From Sphingopyxis sp. (GTDB taxonomy: Bacteria; Pseudomonadota; Alphaproteobacteria; Sphingomonadales; Sphingomonadaceae): DNA of 64,000 bases. The position numbers were made by a program, and so were the translations under genes. Below the pieces are notes generated by a model that saw only the letters and a program-made list of their open reading frames with translations, had not been told where the DNA came from and made no database searches. Where the stretch lies: NCBI RefSeq assembly GCF_016793825.1, contig NZ_JAEULM010000044.1, positions 248,001-312,000 of the forward strand, read 5' to 3'. Positions 9,114 to 17,413 of the stretch are shown here, piece by piece (the first letter of the stretch is position 1; every line of letters begins with the position of its first letter).

Positions 9114-9269
9114 GGATACCCCTTTTGCGTTTCGCGCAGTGTACGACGTTGGCCGGTGCAATCAACGGATTCGGACGTGGCGTCATCCAAATCGGACAAG
9201 CTCGTGCGCGCGACCTTCCACCTCATGGAGATGATTGAGCGCCGCCGCGTCGGCTGCTAGGCGACACGC

Positions 9270-10076
9270 ATGCAACCGCCCGCCGCTGACGCGCCCATCC
9301 TCTTTTTCGACAGCGGCCTCGGCGGTCTCACCGTGCTGGGACCGACACGCGCGCTGCTGCCGACCGCACCCATCGTCTATGCCGCCGACTATGCCGGTCT
9401 TCCCTATGGCCAAAAGAGCGATGTCGAACTCGCGGCGCGCGTTCCGGCGCTGCTTGGCCGGCTGGTCGAACGCTACCAGCCGCGGCTTGCGGTCATCGCC
9501 TGCAACACCGCATCGACCATCGCGCTGACCCATGTCCGCGCAGCGCTCGACCTCCCGATCGTCGGCACCGTCCCGGCGATCAAGCCGGCGGCGGAGATGA
9601 CGAAGACCGGGGTCATCGGCGTCCTCGGCACCAAAGCCACGGTACGCCAGCCCTATGTCGATGACCTCAGCGCGACATTCGCAAGCGACAAGACCGTATT
9701 GCGCCACGGCAGCCCCGGACTGGTTACCGCGGCGGAAGCGAAGCTGCGCGGTGCGGCGTTCGATCCCGCGGCGATCGACCGCGCGATCGCGGGTTTGCGC
9801 GACCAGCCAGGCGGCGACGCGCTCGACGTCATCGTCCTCGCCTGCACGCATTTCCCGCTGTTGCACGACGAGTTGCAGGCGGCGGCTGGTCCACAGGTCC
9901 GCCTGATCGACGGCGCGGCGGGGATCGCTCGCCGTATCGCCTATCTTACGCAGGGCCAGGCGTGGCCTGCCGCAGCGCGGCCGGGCGTCGCGGTGTTTAC
10001 GCGAAGCGACGAGCGGGAGCCCCCGCCGCTTTCCGCCCTCGCCCCCTATGGCATCGGACGCATTGAGACAATTTGA
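9270..10076 (+). CDS. murI: Glutamate racemase
   Basis: The product has 268 residues. Both catalytic cysteines are present: Cys78 in ACNTAST and Cys192 in ACTHFP. The N-terminal substrate motif FFDSGLGGL is also conserved. The enzyme converts L- to D-glutamate for peptidoglycan precursors in the cytoplasm. The gene is divergent from plsY with 156 bp between them, which holds both promoters. A 15-bp palindrome starts 9 bases after its stop and precedes hemA. Confidence 0.95.
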   Translation: MQPPAADAPILFFDSGLGGLTVLGPTRALLPTAPIVYAADYAGLPYGQKSDVELAARVPALLGRLVERYQPRLAVIACNTASTIALTHVRAALDLPIVGTVPAIKPAAEMTKTGVIGVLGTKATVRQPYVDDLSATFASDKTVLRHGSPGLVTAAEAKLRGAAFDPAAIDRAIAGLRDQPGGDALDVIVLACTHFPLLHDELQAAAGPQVRLIDGAAGIARRIAYLTQGQAWPAAARPGVAVFTRSDEREPPPLSALAPYGIGRIETI

Positions 10077-10085
10077 CCTATCTGC

Positions 10086-10100
10086 TGCGAATCGTTCGCA
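10086..10100. promoter_or_regulatory. Perfect palindrome TGCGAA-TCG-TTCGCA upstream of hemA
   Basis: The 6-3-6 inverted repeat TGCGAATCGTTCGCA lies about 100 bp upstream of the hemA start. The reverse complement of its first 14 positions recurs at 46292-46305. Its shape is compatible with a GC-shifted Fur-type 7-1-7 site (TGATAAT-N-ATTATCA keeps 9 of 14 positions), which would fit iron control of heme synthesis. The identity of the regulator is inference. Confidence 0.45.
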
Positions 10101-10200
10101 CTGGATTTCAGCCCGTTTCGCCGTTATTGCGACGTCGATTATCGCCGCCGGAGGGAGCGGCCCAAGAGCCTGGACTGGCACCTGACTGCGGGGCTGAGAC

Positions 10201-11415
10201 GTGAACTATAACGATATTTTCGCTCGAGCGATCGACCGGCTGCACGAAGAAGGACGCTATCGCGTCTTCATCGACATCCTGCGCAACCGCGGCGCCTTTC
10301 CCAACGCCCGCTGCTTTGCGGGGCACAACGGGCCAAAGCCGATCACGGTCTGGTGTTCGAACGACTATCTCGCGATGGGCCAGCACCCCAAGGTGATCGC
10401 CGCGATGGAAGAGGCGCTGCACGATGTCGGCGCCGGATCGGGCGGCACCCGCAACATCGGCGGCAACACCCACTATCATATCGACCTCGAGCATGAACTT
10501 GCCGATCTGCATGGCAAGGATGGCGCGCTGCTTTTCACCTCGGGCTATATCTCGAACGAGGCGACGCTGGGCACGCTGGGCAAGCTGCTGCCGAACTGCA
10601 TCATCTATTCGGACGAGCTCAATCACGCATCGATGATCGCGGGAATCCGCAACTCGGGCTGCGAAAAGCGCGTATGGCGCCACAACGACCTCGCGCATCT
10701 CGAGGAACTGCTCGCTGCCGACGATCCCGAGGCGGCAAAGCTGATCGCGTTCGAAAGCGTCTATTCGATGGATGGCGACGTCGCGCCGATCCACGCGATT
10801 TGCGATCTGGCGGACAAATATAATGCACTGACCTATTGCGACGAAGTTCATGCCGTCGGCATGTACGGGCCGCGCGGCGGCGGCATCACCGACCGCGACG
10901 AAGCCGCGCACCGCGTGACCATCATCGAAGGGACGCTCGGCAAGGCGCTCGGCGTCATGGGCGGCTATATCGCCGCCGACAAGAATATCATCGACGTGAT
11001 CCGGTCCTATGCGCCGGGCTTCATCTTCACGACCAGCCTGTCGCCTGTTCTCGTGGCGGGCGTTCTCGCGAGCGTGCGGCATCTCAAATCGTCGAGCGTC
11101 GAGCGCGAGGCACAGCAGCAAGCGGCCGCATATCTCAAGCAAAGCTTCCGCGACGCAGGCCTGCCGGTGATGGATTCGACGACGCATATCGTCCCGCTGA
11201 TGGTCGGCGACCCGGTGCGGGCAAAGAAGATCAGCGACATCCTGCTCGCCGAATATGGCGTCTATGTACAGCCGATCAATTTCCCGACCGTGCCGCGCGG
11301 CACCGAACGCCTGCGCTTCACGCCGGGTCCGGCGCATGACGAGGCGATGATGCGCGAGCTCACCGAAGCACTCGTCGAGATCTGGGACCGTCTGGAGCTG
11401 CGCAAGGCCGCGTGA
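10201..11415 (+). CDS. hemA: 5-aminolevulinate synthase
   Basis: The product has 404 residues and belongs to the alpha-oxoamine synthase family of PLP enzymes. The PLP lysine is Lys248 in [25 protein letters not shown] and DEVHAVG are conserved. It condenses glycine and succinyl-CoA to 5-aminolevulinate, the first step of heme synthesis by the C4 route typical of alphaproteobacteria. The start is a GTG at 10201, giving [15 protein letters not shown] palindromic operator candidate lies about 100 bp upstream. The stop overlaps the next gene start as GTGA. Confidence 0.97.
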   Translation: MNYNDIFARAIDRLHEEGRYRVFIDILRNRGAFPNARCFAGHNGPKPITVWCSNDYLAMGQHPKVIAAMEEALHDVGAGSGGTRNIGGNTHYHIDLEHELADLHGKDGALLFTSGYISNEATLGTLGKLLPNCIIYSDELNHASMIAGIRNSGCEKRVWRHNDLAHLEELLAADDPEAAKLIAFESVYSMDGDVAPIHAICDLADKYNALTYCDEVHAVGMYGPRGGGITDRDEAAHRVTIIEGTLGKALGVMGGYIAADKNIIDVIRSYAPGFIFTTSLSPVLVAGVLASVRHLKSSSVEREAQQQAAAYLKQSFRDAGLPVMDSTTHIVPLMVGDPVRAKKISDILLAEYGVYVQPINFPTVPRGTERLRFTPGPAHDEAMMRELTEALVEIWDRLELRKAA

Positions 11416-11747
11416 TACGCATCCTGGCCTTTTTCATGGCGCTTGGCCTCGGCCTTTCGCTTGCGGCTCAAAGTGACGCAAAGGATCGGAACCGGCTCTA
11501 TTCGGTAATTTTTGCCGTCGATGTCGATGCGCAAGGACAGATAACCGGCTTCAACGTCGAGAAAGTAATTGATCCCAAATCCGGCTCGACGGCAGCCGTA
11601 AACGTGCCCGTGCCGGACGTTTATATAGAGGCCGCTCGCAAGAAGGCGGCAGCAAGCGCCAAAGCGGGTGAGGCAAAGCGTTACTTCACCTATTATTTTT
11701 TTGATCCGCGCTTCCCCGGATCCGCTGACGTCTTCCCCGGCCGATAA
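11412..11747 (+). CDS. Small secreted protein of unknown function
   Basis: The product has 111 residues and begins with a signal peptide ([20 protein letters not shown], cleavage probably near SDA-KD). The mature part of about 85 residues has no motif I recognise; it ends in a Tyr/Phe-rich segment ([15 protein letters not shown]). The GTG at 11412 overlaps the hemA stop; an ATG at 11436 would leave too short a signal. It is probably cotranscribed with hemA. Third-position base use is more relaxed than in hemA. Confidence 0.65.
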   Translation: MIRILAFFMALGLGLSLAAQSDAKDRNRLYSVIFAVDVDAQGQITGFNVEKVIDPKSGSTAAVNVPVPDVYIEAARKKAAASAKAGEAKRYFTYYFFDPRFPGSADVFPGR

Positions 11748-11760
11748 GGGCGCTCAAGCC

Positions 11761-12462
11761 ATGCAAAGCGACTTGATGGGTCAGCCGGGTTTCGATGACG
11801 TCGTTGTCGGACGCCGCAGCATCCGCGGCTTCCTCGACAAGCCCGTACCCAAGGCGCTGATTGCGGAGATCCTCGAGGTCGCGATGCGCGCGCCCTCGTC
11901 GTTCAACAACCAGTGCTGGAACTTCTCGGTCGTCACCGGCGATGCACTGGCCGCGATCCGGCAGGGCAACACCGAGGGCATCCTCGCGGGCAAGCCCGAC
12001 AGCCGCGAATTTCGCCGCTTCGACGGGATCGCGGACGACCATCGCGCGCGGCAGATCGAGATCGCGAAGCAACTCTTCGGTGCGATGGGTATTGCGCGCG
12101 ACGACAAGGATGCTCGGCAGGACTGGGTCCTGCGCGGCTTTCGCCAGTTCGACGCGCCGGTCAGCGTCGTCGTCACCTATGACCGCGTGCTGCTGGGCAG
12201 CGACATCGCACCGTTCGACTGCGGCGCCGTCACCAACGCACTCGTCAACGCGGCCTGGTCGCGCGGGCTGGGCTGCGTGATTAACAGCCAGGGCATCATG
12301 CAAAGTCCGGTCGTGCGCGAACATGCGCGCATCCCCGACGATCAGGTCATTATGATCTGCGTCGCAATGGGCTGGCCCGACGAAAGTTTTCCCGCCAATG
12401 CGGTCGTGTCGAACCGCAAAAGCGTCGAGGAAGCGGTGCGGTTCGTCGGTTTCGACGATTGA
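11761..12462 (+). CDS. Nitroreductase family flavoprotein
   Basis: The product has 233 residues. The family pattern is clear: RRSIRGFLDKPVP near the start, AMRAPSSFNNQCWNF for FMN binding, and a C-terminal CVAMGWPDESFPAN. These FMN enzymes use NAD(P)H to reduce nitroaromatics, quinones or flavins; the substrate here cannot be told. The start at 11761 follows the preceding gene by 13 bases; an in-frame ATG at 11668 lies inside that gene and is unlikely. It converges with the GNAT gene, 15 bp apart. Confidence 0.9.
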   Translation: MQSDLMGQPGFDDVVVGRRSIRGFLDKPVPKALIAEILEVAMRAPSSFNNQCWNFSVVTGDALAAIRQGNTEGILAGKPDSREFRRFDGIADDHRARQIEIAKQLFGAMGIARDDKDARQDWVLRGFRQFDAPVSVVVTYDRVLLGSDIAPFDCGAVTNALVNAAWSRGLGCVINSQGIMQSPVVREHARIPDDQVIMICVAMGWPDESFPANAVVSNRKSVEEAVRFVGFDD

Positions 12463-12477
12463 TGGCCGGTCACAGCG

Positions 12478-13068
12478 TCATCCCGCCGGCCGCATCATAC
12501 CCCAGAAATGCGGGCCTCCGCGCGGCACATCCCATTCGACCTGCGTGACGAACCCCAGCCGCTGGTACAGCGGGACATTTTCAGGCGTCGCGGTTTCCAA
12601 CCAGCACGGCAACCTCTCATCGTCAGCCACCGCCGTCTGCGCGCGGATGATCCGCCCGCCATGCCCTTTTCCCTGATGATCGGGCCGCACGCCGACGTAA
12701 TGCAGATACCAGAAGCGTCCCTTGGGCCGGTGCGCGTCGATGCCGGCCTGAACTGTCAACCCGCGCGGCAAGGCGGTGCCGAAGGTCGCCACCAGCGGGA
12801 CCACGGTACGCAGGAACTCCAGCGTCCCGCTATGCGCCTGCCCCGGCGCGCGCCACAGCGCCGCCGCCTCGTCCCCTGCCGCCCGCAGCGCGATCCCCGC
12901 TCGCATGTCCGCGGGCACGAGAACCCGAAAAAGGCTGCGTAGCGCACGGGAACGATGTGCCGGATCGGGTAGTATCCACGACAGCGCCGGATCGGTCTGG
13001 AATGCCTGCGCCAGCGTTTCGACCAGCGCGGGCTTGTTGTCGACGCCCCCGCTCTTGATGTCACTCAT
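12478..13068 (-). CDS. GNAT family N-acetyltransferase
   Basis: The product has 196 residues. The acetyl-CoA binding motif A is seen as LHYVGVRPDHQGKGHGGRII, followed by LETATPENVPLYQRLGF, which is typical of small-molecule GNAT acetyltransferases. The substrate is unknown. A G-rich ribosome-binding region lies upstream of the ATG at 13068. It converges with the nitroreductase gene and lies 47 bp downstream of a lipoprotein gene on the same strand. Confidence 0.88.
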   Translation of the reverse strand: MSDIKSGGVDNKPALVETLAQAFQTDPALSWILPDPAHRSRALRSLFRVLVPADMRAGIALRAAGDEAAALWRAPGQAHSGTLEFLRTVVPLVATFGTALPRGLTVQAGIDAHRPKGRFWYLHYVGVRPDHQGKGHGGRIIRAQTAVADDERLPCWLETATPENVPLYQRLGFVTQVEWDVPRGGPHFWGMMRPAG

Positions 13069-13115
13069 GCCTCACCCCCCGCCACCCCGACTTGGCGCGA
13101 ATGACTGTCCATCGA

Positions 13116-13571
13116 CTAATCGCGGCAATAGCCCTCACCGTTTTTCACGATCAGGCATTCCTTCTTGCCCGCCAGATATTTGAGGCCGGTCTCGTCGCCG
13201 CTGCCGCGCCGCAGGCTCAACTCCTCTGTCCCGCGTTTGAACTTGATGCCATGTTCGCTGTCCTCGCCGTCATACGTCCCCTTGGTATCGAGGTCCGACT
13301 GCATCTCCAGCTTGTATTTGCCGGGCGCGGCGGCGGCGATGGTCACATACATGCCCTCGACCCCCGTCCACTTGCCCACCCAGTTCGCAAAGCGGTGCGG
13401 GGCCGTGGCGGGGTCGGTGGCGGCTTCGCCCGTTCCGGCAGTTTCGGCCGGTACGGTTTCGACGGGTACTTCGGTGGTGGTCGTATCGGCCGGAGCAGGC
13501 GCCTCGGCTTTCTGGCAGCCTGCCAGCAACGCCAACGCCGCGGCGCCGGCCAATATCGTGCCATTCTGCAT
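13116..13571 (-). CDS. Lipoprotein of unknown function
   Basis: The product has 151 residues. The signal ends in the lipobox LLAGC (MQNGTILAGAAALALLAGCQ), so it should be lipidated. A Thr/Glu/Pro/Ala-rich linker (about residues 24-55) leads to a compact C-terminal domain with NWVGKWTGVEGMY and a final pair of cysteines (KKECLIV, GEGYCRD) that may form a disulfide. AAGGAGA upstream of the ATG is a strong ribosome-binding site. I do not recognise the domain. Confidence 0.78.
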   Translation of the reverse strand: MQNGTILAGAAALALLAGCQKAEAPAPADTTTTEVPVETVPAETAGTGEAATDPATAPHRFANWVGKWTGVEGMYVTIAAAAPGKYKLEMQSDLDTKGTYDGEDSEHGIKFKRGTEELSLRRGSGDETGLKYLAGKKECLIVKNGEGYCRD

Positions 13572-13623
13572 CTTGCGTCTCCTTCCCCGTCCAAACGCCT
13601 GGCGTCGGATAAGTTTCCGCTGC

Positions 13624-14613
13624 CTATTCGGTAATGATCTCCGCGAATTTCAGCGGATCGACGTTACCGCCCGACAGGGTGACGAGCGTCGCGTCGGTCA
13701 GCGCAACCTTTCCGGCCAGGACCGCCGCGAGCGCTGCGGCGCCGCCGGGCTCGATGACGAGGTGCAACCTCTCGAACGCCATTCGCATCGCGTCGCGAAC
13801 CTCGCGGCGAGTCACCACGACCCCACGAACGCCCCGCGCCTGCAACACAGCAAAATTGATCGGCCAGGTTTCGGGAGTCTGAAGCGCATCGCATTCGGTC
13901 GGCCAGGCCATATCCTCGACCGACAGGATGCGCCCTGCGGCAAGGCTGCGCGTCACATCGTCCCACCCTTCGGGTTCTACCGCGATGATATCGGCATAAG
14001 GGCACGCGAGCGCGAGCCCCGCCGAAAGACCGCCCCCGCCGCAGCAGGCGATGATCCGGTCCGGTCCCGCGATACCCCGCGCGGCAAGCTGTGCCTGCGC
14101 TTCGATACCGGCGGTTCCCTGCCCTTCGATGATCCAGGGGTCTCCATAAGCATGGACCAGCGTCCCGCCGCGTTCGGCGATCAGCTTCGCCGCCACGGCA
14201 TCGCGCGATTCGGTGACGCGGTCGTACAACACCACGTCGGCCCCCAGCGCGCGCGTCGCCGCCAGCTTCATCGCGGGCGCATTGCTGGGCATGACGATCG
14301 TCGCCCCGATGCCAAGCCGTTTCGCCGCCCAGGCGACGCCCTGCGCATGATTGCCACTGGAAACGCCAACGACCCCCGCGCTCGCCTGCTCAGGCGTCAG
14401 GTCGGTGAGCCGATGCCAGGCCCCGCGAATCTTGAAGGCGCCGACAGGCTGCAGGCATTCGGCCTTGCACCAGATGGTCCGGCCGTCGACTTCCAGCGGC
14501 AGCAACGGCGTTTGGGGCAACAATGCAGCGACTTTCGCTGCCGCGCGTTCGACACCGGCAAGCGTCGGCGCGCGGCCGGGATCGAGCAGGGCTTCGGGGC
14601 TTTGCTGTGTCAT
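13624..14613 (-). CDS. Threonine/serine ammonia-lyase-type PLP enzyme without regulatory domain
   Basis: The product has 329 residues of the fold-II PLP family. The PLP lysine lies in QPVGAFKIRGAW; SSGNHAQGVA and the phosphate-binding CCGGGGLSAG are conserved. The length and lack of a C-terminal ACT-like domain separate it from biosynthetic IlvA; it resembles catabolic threonine dehydratase, serine dehydratase or serine racemase. It is divergent from the carboxyspermidine dehydrogenase gene with 65 bp between start codons. Confidence 0.85.
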   Translation of the reverse strand: MTQQSPEALLDPGRAPTLAGVERAAAKVAALLPQTPLLPLEVDGRTIWCKAECLQPVGAFKIRGAWHRLTDLTPEQASAGVVGVSSGNHAQGVAWAAKRLGIGATIVMPSNAPAMKLAATRALGADVVLYDRVTESRDAVAAKLIAERGGTLVHAYGDPWIIEGQGTAGIEAQAQLAARGIAGPDRIIACCGGGGLSAGLALACPYADIIAVEPEGWDDVTRSLAAGRILSVEDMAWPTECDALQTPETWPINFAVLQARGVRGVVVTRREVRDAMRMAFERLHLVIEPGGAAALAAVLAGKVALTDATLVTLSGGNVDPLKFAEIITE

Positions 14614-14678
14614 GGCTTCGTCCTATAGGGCGCGGCATAGATCACAAGCGCCATAAGGGGCGCGACAGGAGATTTTTC

Positions 14679-15887
14679 ATGAGCAAGGTTCTGGTGATCG
14701 GCGCAGGCGGCGTCGGTTCGGTCGCGGTGCACAAGATGGCGATGAACGCCGACATCTTTCCGGACATCACCCTCGCCAGCCGTCGCAAGTTCAAATGCGA
14801 TGCGATCGCCGAATCGGTGAAGGCGCGCACCGGCGTCACCATCAACACGACCGAAGTCGACGCCGACCATATCGACGCGACGGCCGCGCTCATCCGTCAG
14901 ATCGGCGCGACGCATGTCGTGAACCTCGCGCTCCCCTATCAGGATCTCACGATCATGGAGGCCTGCCTGTCGACCGGTGCGCACTACCTCGATACCGCAA
15001 ATTACGAACCGCGCGACGAGGCGAAGTTCGAATATCACTGGCAGTGGGCGTATCAGGACCGCTTTCAGCAGGCCGGACTGATGGCCTTGCTCGGTTCAGG
15101 CTTCGACCCCGGCGTGACCAGCGTCTTCACGACCTGGCTCAGAAAGCATCATTTCGACCGTATCGACACGCTCGACATCCTGGACTGCAACGGCGGCGAT
15201 CACGGCCAGCATTTCGCGACCAACTTCAACCCCGAAATCAACATCCGCGAAGTGACCGCGGTCGCGCGTCACTGGGAAAACGGCGACTGGGTCGAAACCC
15301 CGCCGATGTCGGTGAAACAGCAGTTCGATTTCGAAGCCGTCGGCCCGAAGACGATGTACCTCATGTATCATGAGGAGATCGAAAGCCTGAAGACCCATCT
15401 TCCAGAGATCAACCGCATCCGTTTCTGGATGACCTTCGGCGAAGCCTATATCACGCACCTCACCGTCCTCCAGAATGTCGGCATGACGCGGATCGACCCG
15501 GTGATCTATGAAGGGCAGGAGATTATCCCGCTCCAGTTCCTGAAGGCCGTGCTTCCCGAACCGTCGAGCCTGGGCGAAACCACGAAGGGCAAGACCAACA
15601 TCGGCGTCATCGCGACAGGTCTCGGCAAGGATGGCCGGGAAAAGACGCTCTACCTCTACAATATCTGCGACCATGAAGAGGCCTATGCCGAAACAGGCAA
15701 CCAGGCCGTCAGTTACACCACAGGCGTTCCGGCGATGATCGGCGCCGCGATGATGGTTACCGGCACCTGGGCCGGCGACGGGGTGTTCAACATGGAACAG
15801 ATGGATCCCGACCCCTTCATGGACATGCTGAACAGGCACGGCCTCCCCTGGCAGGTGAAGGAACTGGACGGCCCGCTCGATTTCTGA
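14679..15887 (+). CDS. Carboxynorspermidine/carboxyspermidine dehydrogenase (Lys1-like)
   Basis: The product has 402 residues. The N-terminal Rossmann motif is VLVIGAGGVGSVAVHK; the body carries GSGFDPGVTSVF, NGGDHGQHFATNFNPE and FNMEQMDPDPF, matching the carboxynorspermidine synthase family of the saccharopine dehydrogenase fold. The enzyme reductively condenses putrescine (or diaminopropane) with aspartate semialdehyde using NADPH. The start at 14679 has AGGAGA seven bases upstream. nspC and an ornithine-type decarboxylase lie downstream on the same strand, which fixes the pathway. In alphaproteobacteria this route makes spermidine. Confidence 0.93.
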   Translation: MSKVLVIGAGGVGSVAVHKMAMNADIFPDITLASRRKFKCDAIAESVKARTGVTINTTEVDADHIDATAALIRQIGATHVVNLALPYQDLTIMEACLSTGAHYLDTANYEPRDEAKFEYHWQWAYQDRFQQAGLMALLGSGFDPGVTSVFTTWLRKHHFDRIDTLDILDCNGGDHGQHFATNFNPEINIREVTAVARHWENGDWVETPPMSVKQQFDFEAVGPKTMYLMYHEEIESLKTHLPEINRIRFWMTFGEAYITHLTVLQNVGMTRIDPVIYEGQEIIPLQFLKAVLPEPSSLGETTKGKTNIGVIATGLGKDGREKTLYLYNICDHEEAYAETGNQAVSYTTGVPAMIGAAMMVTGTWAGDGVFNMEQMDPDPFMDMLNRHGLPWQVKELDGPLDF

Positions 15888-15938
15888 TTGCTGCGCAGGG
15901 CCGGCGCAAGTCGGCCCCCTCGCTGCAAAGGACATTCG

Positions 15939-16289
15939 ATGACCGCTTATCTCGCGCCGATCGGCCTGCTGTTCGTGTCGAACATCTTCATGACATTCGC
16001 ATGGTACGGCCAACTCGGTGACATGTCGCGGCCGATCTGGCTTGCAGTGCTGATCGCGTGGGGGATCGCTTTCTTCGAATATTGCCTTGTTATCCCCGCC
16101 AACCGCATCGGTTACGGCGTCTACAGCGCCGCCGAACTCAAGACCCTGCAGGAAGTGATCACGCTGATCATATTCGCCGGGTTCGCGGTCTTCTGGCTCG
16201 GCGAGAAGTTGACCGTGAACCATCTCGTTGGGTTCGGCTTGATCGCGGCGGGTGCCTTCTTCATCTTCAAGGGACCGATTGCGGCCTGA
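15939..16289 (+). CDS. DUF486 (DMT-superfamily-like) small membrane protein
   Basis: The product has 116 residues with four predicted membrane helices: APIGLLFVSNIFMTFAWYG, WLAVLIAWGIAFFEYCLVIP, VITLIIFAGFAVFWLGEKL and HLVGFGLIAAGAFFIF. The segment FEYCLVIPANRIGY and the overall size fit DUF486, a four-helix family distantly related to small drug/metabolite transporters. The transported compound, if any, is unknown. AAAGGA precedes the ATG at 15939. Its place between polyamine genes raises the possibility of a polyamine-related role, which is inference only. Confidence 0.85.
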   Translation: MTAYLAPIGLLFVSNIFMTFAWYGQLGDMSRPIWLAVLIAWGIAFFEYCLVIPANRIGYGVYSAAELKTLQEVITLIIFAGFAVFWLGEKLTVNHLVGFGLIAAGAFFIFKGPIAA

Positions 16290-16328
16290 AGCGGCGCCCG
16301 CTAGCCTGCGGTCGGCAGGAGGACGAGC

Positions 16329-17330
16329 ATGGGCGATGGCAGCAAGATCTCTCGGCGCGCTTTCGGCGCCGGCGCGGCGGGACTGGCGGCGCTGGGCGCG
16401 ACGCGGGCATCTGCGAAGCCGGCGAAGCCAAAGACCATCGCAACCGGAAAGCCCTTCATCCTGACAACATGGGAATTCGGCCCGGGCGCCAACGCGATCG
16501 GCTGGCCGATGCTTGCCTCGGGCGCCTCGGCGATCGACGCGGTGGAGACGGCGATCAACCACGTCGAACTGCTCGGCGATTATTGGGTCGGCGCCGGCGG
16601 CGTGCCGAACGAGGTCGGCGAAACAACGCTCGATGCGATGATCATGTGGGGCCCGACGCACGATGCGGGCGCGGTCGGCTGCCTCAAGCGCGTCAAACGG
16701 GCAATCTCGGTCGCGCGCAAGGTGATGGAGGAAACCCAGCACAGCCTGATCGTTGGCGACGATGCAACGCGCTTTGCGGCGCGCATGGGGTTTACCGAGA
16801 CATCGTTGACCAGTGTGGTGTCGCAGCAGGCCTGGGACAAGTGGGCCGCCACAGGTGCCAAGACCACTGCCTTCGATCCCGAACCGATCGCCAGCGCCGA
16901 CAAGCTCGTCGGCCACGACACGGTCGGGAGCATTGCGCTGGATGCAGCGGGCAATCTTTGCGTCGGCTGTTCGACCAACGGTCGCGAGTTCAAGATCCCG
17001 GGGCGCGTCGGCGATTCGCCCATCATCGGGGCCGGTGCCTATTGCGATCAGGCGGTGGGCGCCGCGGTGGCGACCGGCAATGGCGACGTGATGATGCGTT
17101 TTCTGCCGACCTATCACGTCGTCGAGCTGATGCGCGGCGGGATGGAGCCGCAGGCGGCCGCAGAGGCGACAATCCAACGGATCGTGGATGCCGGCTACCA
17201 GATCGATGGCGGGATCGCCGTCATCCGCCGTGACGGCGTGCACGGTGGAGCCAAGACGGGGTGGGCTGACACGCCCTTCAGCTATTCGGTGCAAACAGCC
17301 ACGGGGAACGTCACCGTCCCAGTGTCTTGA
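16329..17330 (+). CDS. N4-(beta-N-acetylglucosaminyl)-L-asparaginase family Ntn hydrolase, Tat-exported
   Basis: The product has 333 residues. The N-terminus SRRAFGAGAAGLAALGATRA is a twin-arginine signal, so it is exported folded to the periplasm. The catalytic residue of the Ntn-hydrolase family is Thr198 in GHDTVGSIALD, which becomes the N-terminus of the beta subunit after self-cleavage. The WEFGPGANAIGWPML and HNDAG-like THDAGAVGC regions are family hallmarks. Bacterial members hydrolyse N4-substituted asparagine or act as isoaspartyl/asparaginase enzymes; the substrate here is unknown. It lies 39 bp after the DUF486 gene and 83 bp before nspC. Confidence 0.9.
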   Translation: MGDGSKISRRAFGAGAAGLAALGATRASAKPAKPKTIATGKPFILTTWEFGPGANAIGWPMLASGASAIDAVETAINHVELLGDYWVGAGGVPNEVGETTLDAMIMWGPTHDAGAVGCLKRVKRAISVARKVMEETQHSLIVGDDATRFAARMGFTETSLTSVVSQQAWDKWAATGAKTTAFDPEPIASADKLVGHDTVGSIALDAAGNLCVGCSTNGREFKIPGRVGDSPIIGAGAYCDQAVGAAVATGNGDVMMRFLPTYHVVELMRGGMEPQAAAEATIQRIVDAGYQIDGGIAVIRRDGVHGGAKTGWADTPFSYSVQTATGNVTVPVS

Positions 17331-17337
17331 AAAGCGT

Positions 17338-17411
17338 GGCGCGCCTCCGCAATTAGGGCCGACGAAGCCAACCCGCTTTCATCCGTCACCGAATAACTCT
17401 AGAGGCGCGCC
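17338..17411 (+). promoter_or_regulatory. 10-bp inverted repeat bracketing the nspC leader and covering its ribosome-binding site
   Basis: GGCGCGCCTC at 17338-17347 is the exact complement of GAGGCGCGCC at 17402-17411. The right arm ends two bases before the nspC ATG at 17414 and contains GAGG, the only Shine-Dalgarno-like sequence. If both arms are on one transcript, a 10-bp GC stem closing a 54-base loop would hide the ribosome-binding site. Confidence 0.45.
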
Positions 17412-17413
17412 CC

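Noticed and set aside
9177-9260. 27-codon frame from GTG before murI
   Set aside because: No ribosome-binding site, no recognisable product; too short to support.
10077-10200. Irr or Fnr/FixK box before hemA
   Set aside because: No TTTAGAA-N-TTCTAAA or TTGAT-N4-ATCAA sequence; only the TGCGAA palindrome is present.
15096-17294. 732-codon open frame on the - strand across the polyamine genes
   Set aside because: Antisense to three clear genes; no recognisable domain.
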